From NCBI RefSeq assembly GCF_024323335.1, contig NC_066584.1, positions 270,731,618-270,795,617 of the forward strand: a DNA stretch of 64,000 bases, written 5' to 3'. The notes under the pieces were generated by a model. It searched no databases. It had not been told where the DNA came from and saw only the letters and a program-made list of their open reading frames with translations. Position 1 is the stretch's first letter. Each line of letters begins with the position of its first letter. This stretch comes from Lathyrus oleraceus. Its lineage: Eukaryota; Streptophyta; Magnoliopsida; Fabales; Fabaceae. Both the position numbers and the translations under genes were made by a program. Below, one piece after another: positions 56,084 to 64,000 of this stretch.

Positions 56084-59054
56084 TTCCCCTACGCAGGGAA
56101 AAAGGACTAGCCTAACCAGATACAAAGGGAGACACAAACTACCAGGGAGACTACGACTCGAGCCTAGAAGTTATCATGCATACGATCCCTATGTTAAGGT
56201 TTCTATCTAACTTGCACAGGGAGCAAGCTATCCTAAACAGCACAGGCAAAGCAAACATACACACAATTAGTACACACTATATACAAACAAAGTGGGCTCA
56301 CACAAGGTTAGGCTGTGAAACACAAGCCAACTGGAATCGGGTGTAATTAGCTCTTAACCCTAACATTGAGAGTTAGGGTGAAGCAGATGAAATGGGAAGT
56401 GAGGGTAAGACCTCACAGCTCTTATCCCTGGCCTGGGAGAGCATCAGACACATGAAAGTGTGGGAGTTCAGAAAGTAGGAACTCTTCTCCACATATGACT
56501 GACACAACAAAGATCTTGGGTTAATATCCACAATGCATCAACACAAGGTGTGTGAGCAAAGTGAATGACACACTGAATAGCAGGAGATGGGTTGCACATC
56601 TCTTTTATCTGCCAATTGCCTCATAGAGGTCTTTTCCTGCTTGGCACAAAAGTAAACAAACACAAGCATTGCCTCTTAAGGAGGGCTTCAGACAGGTGCC
56701 TGCCCAAGTAACAGGACAGGTCTTCCAGACTACATGAAGTCAGAGAGTTATACCTCAAATGGTTAAGCAACCAAGCAAAGCAAAAGCAAGTTCAAAAGAA
56801 CTCAAGCAACTTATGTACCTGAAAAAAATCTAACTCAATCAGTATACAAGTCAAACAATCAAACAGACAACCAATAACACAATCAGACAGACAAGCATGT
56901 AATGCAACAGTGAGCAAGGCACAAGCTAATGGGCACAATATAAGCATCAACCTACAAAACAACTCAAGGTTAGTCAACATCAATCATTTAATCAACTCAA
57001 GAGAGTGAACCAATCCCATCATAGCAATGTACTTCTTAACCTGAAATCAAAGCTCAACTGTGAGTCACCAACCACTAGGTCAAGGCCTAGGGTCAAAGAT
57101 GGAGAAAAAATCCAAAACAGAACATGAAATTTGACATGAATCAACCTCAATCAATTAAGAATACAATCCAAAAGGTCTCATGTCAATATCATTCACGAAA
57201 TTAATTTTATGAACCAAATATGGCAAGGTATGCAAGTTGGAACCACATTGTGACATCAGAATGAACAAATGCACATTAATTCAAAAATGATTCAAATAAT
57301 CTCAACAAAATTCATGAGTAAACAGAACATACAACATGATCATCACACAAAAAATTAGAGGCATTGGACATCATTAGGCATGATAATCAAATTGCATAAG
57401 TCAAGGAAAACAAAACAAGCACATATGTGACACCAAATGGAACATCAACTTAGCACAAGCCTAAAACAGAAAAGGTAATTGTTAAAAACCTCAAACCAAA
57501 GCCAAAACAACCTTTAACATTTCTAGAAATAATGTGAAAAATTTCACATCCATAGGACAAAGCACAAGCATTTCACAAACAAATGAAAATCAAGGCAATT
57601 CAAAAGCTCACATGTGACCATCCAGAAAGAAAAATTTCAATCAAATCAGAAATCAATCCAAAACTTCCACAAAAAATCATGAGCATTCACAACATTCATA
57701 TCAAGCATCATACAAAAAATCACATCAATTGTAATTCATTTGGCATGGCAAACAAATTAATCAAGTTGGACAAGCAAAGGTGTGACACACATTGTCACAC
57801 CTACATTCACAGGATCATAAAACAGCAACCACAAATGGTAAAAATACCAAATCAACACCACAATGTCAAGCCAAGAGTCTACTTATATCATGCAAAATTT
57901 CATGAGCATTGAATTAAAATAGAGCATTTCACAAAATATATGGCAAGGCAAGGTTCAAAATGGACACATGTACACAAACCCTAGGCAAAATTATTTTCCA
58001 GCCAAGCACAATTTATGGAAAAATGATGATAAAATACTAGAAACAATTTGGAAGGCAATGCGAAAATCCTCATATTTTTTGGATCAATTTTCAATTATTT
58101 ATGAATTTTGGAAGATGGAGAAAAAATAAAAATGATAAAGCATAGCATATGAATGAATGGAGGGAAAACAAATAATCATGAAGCATTTTTGAAATAATGC
58201 AAACGCGGGGAATCGAAGAGAGTACACATTCAAATGTCCAAGCGCGCCAAGCTGCAAACGCGGCGTTTTGGTACAAACCCTAAGTACACGTGCATGCATA
58301 ATCCGCAGGAAACTATGATGAACTGGCAACTAATTTCGCAGGTAAGCATATGAAGGTCATAGCAAAATCCGCAGGAAATGTGCAGGTGACTATGAACATG
58401 ATGAAGATCTTGAAGATCTTCATCCTTGAATTTCCAGAAAATTTCAACATGTCCAGAATTGCAAATCAAGCACATCATTGTAAAGATCTTACATCACACA
58501 ACAAGAACCAATAAGCATTTCATCAAAAAACATCACAACACGCATGGATCGAAGCAAGGAAGATTCATCATCAAAACTTTAAACAGCCAGTTCTCACTCA
58601 ATTGTGCACGAAATTCATTGATTCAAAGCTCATAATACTCAGTGTAGCAAGATCTATAACATCAACATAATAATTTCAAGAATTAAAGAGGTCGATTTGG
58701 AACCTTGCTGAAGTGCAGAACTGGAATTTTGTGGATCCAAGGCTTGCAAAGCTCAAACAGTTCCTCTGCAGTGCTTGTATAAGAGATTGGAAGAAGAATT
58801 GCAGCTCAATTGCACACGATCTTGCAAGAATCTTGATCTGCCATGGATGCTTCAAAGCTTCGAGTATTCCACAAAACAACACCAATGTTCTTGATTCCAC
58901 GTGCAAGATTGATCAATAACATTTCCAAACCAAGGATTCAGCAATGGAATGTGATTTGTTTGAAGAAAATGAGAGAAAAGTTTGAGAGAAAATTTGTGAA
59001 AAATTTCTAGATCTGAAAGTTGTGAGTGTTGTTCTGCAAAAACAGTTATGATTT

Positions 59055-59066
59055 GTTCTTTATACT
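59055..59066 (-). promoter_or_regulatory. Putative TATA box, 5' LTR of B
   Basis: Element-sense AGTATAAAGAAC about 1 kb into the LTR, at the position equivalent to the TATA boxes of S and D. Confidence 0.55.
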
Positions 59067-60054
59067 CCCTCATAATCATGCTACTAATCAAGTTTAAGCC
59101 ATTGGTAATGGGATTAGAAAAATAGGAGTGCACATGCAAATTGGACATTTCACCTTATGCATGGAAAATATGAATGGAACAGTACACGAGCTGCATTTTA
59201 ATTCATTTGAAATTTCATTTTGGAGCCAATGCAAGTGGTAGAATGTTCAAATATTTGACCAATTTCAAACTATAATTTTTCCCTCCAAAAATCAAGTGAA
59301 ATATCAAGTGTTCATGTGATCATGATTCATGAAATGCAATGCACGATTTGGTAAGTAGAGGTCAAAACATGAACAATGCAAAAAGAACCACTGCATTTGG
59401 ACATTTGGTTTGAAAGTTATGCATATTTGAAGTTCAAGTCACCCTTGGCCATGATTGATCCATATCTCTTCAACCATACATGAGAAATTCATGATCTTGG
59501 ACTTTTTGGAAACGGGAGAGAAAGATCTTCCACTTTCATGTTGGACAAAATTTCATTTGAAGCTTTCTTGATGATGTAAACTTGAGTTGAAAACCTTTCC
59601 ATTTTTGGCAAATTCAAATTACAGGTCACTTACTATTTTTGGAAAGTTTTGATCTGGCCTCAAATCCTTCATTGTTGATGTTTGAAATGTCAAAGGAGAC
59701 TTATTTGGACATGAATGAGGCATCTCTAACCATCTCCCACCTCCAAATCCATGGTTGAACTGACAGTTGACTTTTGTTGACTTTCTAGGGTTTCAGATGA
59801 ATTGATCATTGACTGATGAGCTTTGAGCCTCCAATGCTTGACCAAACCACTTCAAAATGATCCTTGAATCATATGAACTCAATGTACCAACCCTAGGTCT
59901 TTGATTTCATAGAAAATGCACTTGCTTGCTTGCACAACTGAATCTCCTGACCAGTCTTGACTGATGATGAACTATGCAATGGACAATGCAATGTTAATGA
60001 CCTAAACATGAAAATGTATACACAAAATGGGAGGTGCAAATTTGAGGTGCTACA

Positions 60055-60059
60055 CCAGG
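60055..60059. repeat. Presumed target-site duplication CCAGG of element B (right copy)
   Basis: These are the first five bases of E's interrupted integrase after B's LTR. The partner copy should lie left of the window, so this is a prediction. Confidence 0.55.
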
Positions 60060-60773
60060 TTCCTCAAAAGAGACATCATTTGCAGATATGGGGTTCCCGA
60101 AAGAATCATTACTGATAATGGTTCTAATCTGAACAATAAGATGATGACAGAACTGTGCCGGGAGTTTAAGATAGAGCATCATAATTCTTCTCCTTATCGT
60201 CCAAAGATGAATGGGGCGGTCGAGGCAGCTAATAAGAATATAAAGAAGATTGTGCAGAAGATGGTCGTGGCCTATAAGGATTGGCACGAGATGTTGCCTT
60301 TTGCATTGCATGGGTATCGAACCTCGGTGCGTACGTCTACTGGGGCAACGCCTTTCTCGCTTGTGTATGGAATGGAAGTCGTGCTACCGGTTGAGGTCCA
60401 GATCCCATCATTCAGAGTCCTGATGGATGTGAAATTGGAAGAAGCTGAATGAGTAAGGACTCGGTATGAAGAGTTGAGCCTGATTGAGGAAAAGAGGCTG
60501 GCAGCCATTTGTCATGGGCAGTTGTACCAGCAGCGAATGAAGCGTGCTTTCGACCGGAAGGTGCGACCTCGTGTGTATCACGCAGGAGATATGGTGTTGA
60601 AAAGGATCCTTCCTCCTCAAAACGATCGTAGGGGCAAGTGGACACCTAATTATGAGGGTCCATTCGTGGTCAAGAAGGTTTTCTCTGGCGGAGCCTTGTT
60701 GTTGACGACCATGGATGGCGAGGATTTTCCATCCCCTGTGAATGCGGACGCAGTTAAAAAATACTTCGTATAA
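60055..60773 (+). pseudogene. pol: Element E integrase, C-terminal half
   Basis: The frame enters at RFLKRDIICRYG and includes the second catalytic Asp (ITDNGSN) and the Glu (NGAVEAANK). The zinc finger and first Asp are absent because B is inserted. TGA at 60450-60452 replaces the Trp codon found in A, B and D after the conserved AE. The rest (LIEEKRLAAICHGQLY ... GKWTPNYEGPF, VNADAVKKYFV) is open to 60773. It is not functional here. Confidence 0.92.
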
Positions 60774-60802
60774 GAGACCCGCTGGACGAAAAGAATAAAA
60801 TA

Positions 60803-60974
60803 GTCCAGGCAAAAATGGGCATCCCGGCGAACAAAAAAAAATGAATGAAAAGGTTCGGGCAAAAATTAGGGATAAAAGGAAAAAACTGTACACCTGGCAA
60901 GTCGAAAACCCCATAAGGGCGGCTTGGGCAAAAAAGGGTATCCCGGTGGACTGAAAACCCGAAAGGGCGGTCCA
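60803..60974 (+). other. Post-integrase hairpin triplet of element E
   Basis: GAAC/GTTC at about 60829-60856, CAAGTC/GGCTTG at 60898-60926, and TGGAC/GTCCA at 60947-60974 around CCC-GAAA-GGG. Each is followed by GGCAAAA and a GGG-containing purine run. Confidence 0.65.
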
Positions 60975-62161
60975 GGCAAAAGAGGGATTGAAACGAACAA
61001 CTGCGTCTAGCATGATCGTTTGTGCTTTGGATATGACATGGATAATCCCCGACAGGGATCAGTCGGAAGCGTCTTGTTCAGAAGGCAGAAAGCGCGGAGA
61101 GTCTTGAGGACATATGGGGTGTAACTGAGTTGGAACTCGATGAGATCACGGGTTCACATTGCCATTAGGATAGATTTTCCTTTTATGCGCAATTACCTCT
61201 TTTCAGGAATTGCTTCCTGTGTATTGCTCAGTTACGAGCCACCTTTTTTCAATCAATAAAATGCATATTCAGTCAAATAATTTTGTTTTGTTTTCATTAC
61301 CGCTTTGATTGCAAAAACATCCAGTTATTTTTGATAAAGAATCTTTGCATTTTGAGAACATAGGGGTCCCTTCCAATGCATGTTCATAAGATTAAAAATC
61401 GGAAATCTTATTTGGAAGGTTGAGTGACCTAGGTGTTGAAATTTTGGCACGCCTGGGGCACGTTTTTATCTAACGATCTCTTTTGCAGGTGCTGTTAGAT
61501 ATTTTCACTCACTTGCAGGTTGTGATGTGAAGCCTTTTTGACAAAAGATTCCTTTGGAGTCCGGTCAGGGACGAGACGGCGAAAGAATTGCGACGATCCT
61601 AGGTGGTTAATCAAGAAGACTCTTCAAAGTCTGAAGTGGAAAGTTGACATAATGGTTAGATGGTGAATGCCGGTGTTCGACGAGTCGACCGGTGTTCCGT
61701 GCCAGATCTTCCGTATTTTTCCCTAGCAGGGTCGGGATTGTTATCTCCCCAGCGGGTTCGAGATCGGTGTCTCCTCGACAGCCAGGCCTGAAGTGTGCTG
61801 TTTCCCCTAGCAGTGTCGGGATTGTTTTTTCCCCAGCAAGTCTAAAGGTTGCCGTTTCCCCAGCGGAGGTGTGCGTTGGTAGTTGTCTCCCCAGCGAAGT
61901 CCCCAAGCGGACCGAGTTCAGTGAAGGTCATCCCTAGTGAGGGTTACCCTTTTCCCAGCGGCAGTGCTATTCCCCAGCAGGGTGGAGATTGGAGCGATGT
62001 CGAGTTCCTCGAGCTCCTCAGTAGAGTCCCCTAAGGGGGATACTTTTTATGCATTCATCATTTAGAGAAGCATAACATATTGCATAATAAATTGCATAGT
62101 ATTTCCATGGTTATGGAGCATTACACTGTAAAATAAAATCATGCATAAGCATTGCAAGCAT

Positions 62162-62700
62162 AAGCTAGTCTCAAGCCGTGGTTATTGTTTGAGAGTTGGT
62201 TTTGCCGGATGGTGAAAATGTTACTCCGAGGAGTTTAGCATCATGACGTTACGCGATCAGTGCGACTCAAGCCGTGGTTACCGTTTGAGGATTGGTTTCA
62301 CCGGATGGTGAAGATGTTACTCCGAGGAGTTTAGCATCATGACGTTACGCGATCAGCGCGACTCAAACCGTGGTTACCGTTTGAGAGTTGGTTTCGCCGG
62401 ATGGTGAAGATGTTACTCCGAGGAGTTTAGCATCAGAACGCGATCAGCGTGACTCAAGCCGTAGTTACCGTTTGAGAATTGGTTTCGCCGGATGGTGAAG
62501 ATGTTACTCTGAGGAGTTTAGCATCGTGACGTTGGGTCAACGATATTCCCCAGTAGTGCGATATTGGAGGAAGAATTTCTGTCGGGCGGAGATGGAAGTT
62601 GGAAGATGTTACTCTGAGGAGCTTAGCATCGTGATGTTGGAGCAACGGTATTCCCCAGTAGTGCGATATTGGAGGAGGAAATTCCGTCGGGCGGAGATGG
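62162..62700 (+). repeat. Tandem repeats of ~96 bp and ~112 bp in E 3' UTR
   Basis: Units begin with CTCAAGCCGTGG near 62170, 62266, 62362 and 62453. Each carries a CTCAA/TTTGAG dyad (CTCAAAC/GTTTGAG in the third copy), CACC-GGAT-GGTG and ACTCC-GA-GGAGT. Two further related units at about 62521-62700 contain TTCCCCAGTAGTGCG. Confidence 0.8.
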
Positions 62701-63004
62701 AGAACGGGGTTCATTGTTCGGTAGTAAAATCAGAAGTTGTGGGGTTCAAGAAAAGCCAAAAAAAAATTAATAATAAAAGAATAATCCCCAGCGGAGCACG
62801 AATTATTCGATTGTTCTTGGTATTCAATCACTTTTTCACCTGGATCATATGAAAGCTGAGGCTGTTCATATCGATAGGTTCACATCAGATTGGATAGAGA
62901 CCAGCCTGTTCATGACTTACTATCCCCAGCATGGGTCGTTGGCCCGCGTGCCGCCTCAATTATCATTTTCCCTATTTTCTGCCGATGCTGACAGGCATGA
63001 AGAG

Positions 63005-63620
63005 ATTTTCGGTATTCAGACCGAAGTGGCGTTCAGGCCAGTTTCCGATGTTCAGATCGAAGAAGTTTCCGACGTTCAGGTCGACGCACTTGTGGCATTC
63101 AGGCCAGTTTCCGATGTTCAGATCGAAGAAGTTTCCGACGTTCAGATCGACGCACTTGTGGCATTCAGGCCAGTTTCCGATGTTCAGATCGAAGAAGTTT
63201 CTGACGTTCAGGTCGACGCACTTGTGGCATTCAGGCCAGTTTCCGATGTTCAGATCAAAGAAATTTCCGACGTTCAGGTCGACGCACTTGTGGCATTCAG
63301 GCCAGTTTCTAATGTTCAGATTGAAGAAGTTTCCGACGTTTAGGTCGACGCACTTGTGGCAGTCAGGCCAAGTTTCCGGTATTCAGACCGAAGTGGTATT
63401 CAGACCGAAGTGGTATTCAGACCAGATTTCAGGTGTTCAGACCGATATTAATAATCTCATATTGTTCGATGCTCAGATCGAAGCCAGTTTTTTCCAGTAT
63501 TCAGACTGAGGAGCGGCATTCAGGTCATGGTTATTCTTGAGTTACCATTTATTTTGGTATCCAGGTCAACATTCTTTTCGGTATTCAGGCCGACTTTCAC
63601 CGTACCAGACGGATTCTTCT
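63005..63620 (+). repeat. Hairpin array with RTTCAG loops, element E 3' UTR
   Basis: About five units of 60-66 bp, each with three dyads. Measured examples are TTCGGT/ACCGAA (63008-63025), TGGC/GCCA (63027-63040), CGAT/ATCG (63046-63059), CGAC/GTCG (63070-63083) and TGGC/GCCA (63093-63106), all around ATTCAG or GTTCAG. The units then degenerate through 63400-63620. Confidence 0.78.
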
Positions 63621-63771
63621 TTTAAGATCGCTTCTTTGCCGATGCTGACAGGAATTATTAATTATTTCCCAGCAGAGCGCAAATTGTTCGTCTGTTCTTG
63701 GTATTCAATCACTCTTCACCCTGATCATCTGAAAGCCGAGGCTATTCATATCGACAGGTTCACAGTGGATT

Positions 63772-63784
63772 GAATAGGGGCAGC
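63772..63784 (+). other. Polypurine tract of element E
   Basis: GAATAGGGGCAGC directly before TGTAACACC, identical to that of element A. Confidence 0.85.
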
Positions 63785-64000
63785 TGTAACACCTCAAAAT
63801 TTGCCCTCCTCTTCTTGGGACTAGTTTAATACATTGCATTGCACTTCATGTTTTAGGACATTAGGCATTGCATTTTGCATATCATCTGAAATAAAAAGAT
63901 CATCCTCCAAAGTCTTTTTCAGAAGATGGAGAAGTTACATGGTTCAAGCCTGAGGGTCTTAATGAATTGGTGATCAACCATCTGAGGGCATGGACTTCAA
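63785..64000 (+). repeat. 3' LTR of element E, first 216 bp
   Basis: It starts TGTAACACCTCAAAATTTGC, close to the start of the A/C LTRs, then diverges. It continues past the window. Confidence 0.85.

Larger units (their letters stand above)
1..60054 (-). mobile_element. Element B: Ogre-like Ty3/gypsy retrotransposon, host of two later insertions, 3' end outside window
   Basis: This minus-strand element survives as three blocks: 53560-60054 (5' LTR, PBS, leader, first part of ORF1), 24320-28289 (end of ORF1, gag, most of protease) and 1-4955 (end of protease, intron, pol, start of 3' UTR). The blocks are separated by element D and by complex A/C. At both junctions the reading frame continues exactly when one copy of the flanking 5-bp duplication is removed (ORF1 across D; protease across A/C), which shows they were once contiguous. 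B lies in the integrase of a plus-strand element, with CCAGG at 60055-60059 as one presumed target-site copy. Its 3' LTR and the other copy are left of the window. Nonsense codons and frameshifts make it inactive. Confidence 0.9.
55524..60054 (-). repeat. 5' LTR of element B, last ~236 nt of U5 end missing
   Basis: It starts TGTAGCACC in element sense and aligns with solo LTR S over its length. It ends at a point matching S position 11764, so about 236 nt including the expected GCGACA terminus are lost. It contains a TATA box (59055-59066), three bipartite hairpin modules (55590-56083), the telomere-like stem (56357-56379) and four copies of the TGCCAAT...TGGACTTAC repeat (about 55768-55982). 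It abuts element E at 60055. Confidence 0.92.
60774..63771 (+). other. 3' UTR of element E
   Basis: In order: the hairpin triplet (60803-60974), a block conserved with B at 61140-61230, a field of TCCCCAGC-like motifs (61733-61990, then 62548, 62655, 62786, 62921 and 63667), a 96-bp tandem repeat (62162-62525) and an RTTCAG-loop hairpin array (63005-63620). No gene is supported. Long frames at 62849-63509 are readings of the array. Confidence 0.8.
60055..64000 (+). mobile_element. Element E: 3' part of an Ogre-like retrotransposon, interrupted by B
   Basis: The plus-strand remnant runs from mid-integrase through 3' UTR and polypurine tract to the 3' LTR start at 63785. The LTR start (TGTAACACCTC), polypurine tract and 3' UTR hairpin array resemble element A, so E is probably of A's family. 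Its 5' portion should lie left of the window, beyond B's other end. Confidence 0.9.

Noticed and set aside
63005..63340. CRISPR-like regular repeat
   Set aside because: Units are contiguous with no unique spacers, in a plant retrotransposon UTR.
62849..63509. Two plus-strand open frames of 164 and 192 codons with a VAFRPVSDVQIEEVSDVQ-like repeat
   Set aside because: Same reason: repeat-derived frames in the 3' UTR of element E.

Overview
The window is plant nuclear repeat DNA. No ordinary host gene was found. It is built almost entirely of giant Ty3/gypsy LTR retrotransposons of the Tat/Ogre lineage, inserted into one another. The diagnostic traits are an extra ORF1 upstream of gag, a gag-protease frame joined to RT-RNase H-integrase through a small intron, two RNase H domains in tandem, a primer binding site (PBS) matching plant tRNA-Arg(ACG), LTRs of 1.6 to 5.4 kb, and hypervariable tandem repeats in the 3' UTR. 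Elements of this type and size dominate genomes of the legume tribe Fabeae (pea, vetch, faba bean, grass pea), so that tribe is the most likely source. The sequence alone does not fix the genus.

Four levels of nesting can be read from target-site duplications (TSDs) and interrupted reading frames. (1) Element E, + strand, is the oldest visible layer. Only its integrase end, 3' UTR and the start of its 3' LTR (60055-64000) are present. (2) Element B, - strand, inserted in E's integrase at 60054/60055. Its 5' LTR is 55524-60054, and its body is split into 53560-55523, 24320-28289 and 1-4955; its 3' LTR lies left of the window. (3) Two later insertions split B. Element D (28290-53559, 25.3 kb, TSD GGTTG) sits in B's ORF1. 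A complex element A/C (4956-24319, TSD ACTGG) sits in B's protease region. (4) A solo LTR S (11528-16270, TSD ACTAC), of the same LTR family as B, sits in A's pol between the two RNase H domains.

Element D is structurally complete. It has two nearly identical LTRs, PBS, polypurine tract, open ORF1 (482 aa), open gag-protease (1123 aa) and open RT-RH-aRH-INT (1153 aa), and a 268-nt intron whose removal joins the last two in frame. It looks young and potentially autonomous. B, A and E carry nonsense codons, frameshifts or deletions. A also lacks ORF1. A/C has three LTR copies (full, full, truncated) with one outer TSD, so it is a tandem element sharing its middle LTR.

The most unusual content is non-coding. 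Small hairpins with conserved loops and changing, still complementary stems recur throughout the LTRs and UTRs: bipartite hairpin modules in the U5-side part of every complete LTR, a triplet of hairpins directly after every integrase stop codon, long arrays of 4-6 bp stems around an RTTCAG hexaloop in the 3' UTRs of A and E, and other hairpin repeats in D. All four 3' UTRs also carry many copies of a TCCCCAGCRGAGT-like motif, complementary to the elements' own PBS. These patterns suggest selection for RNA structure and are the main leads. All comparisons were made by eye.
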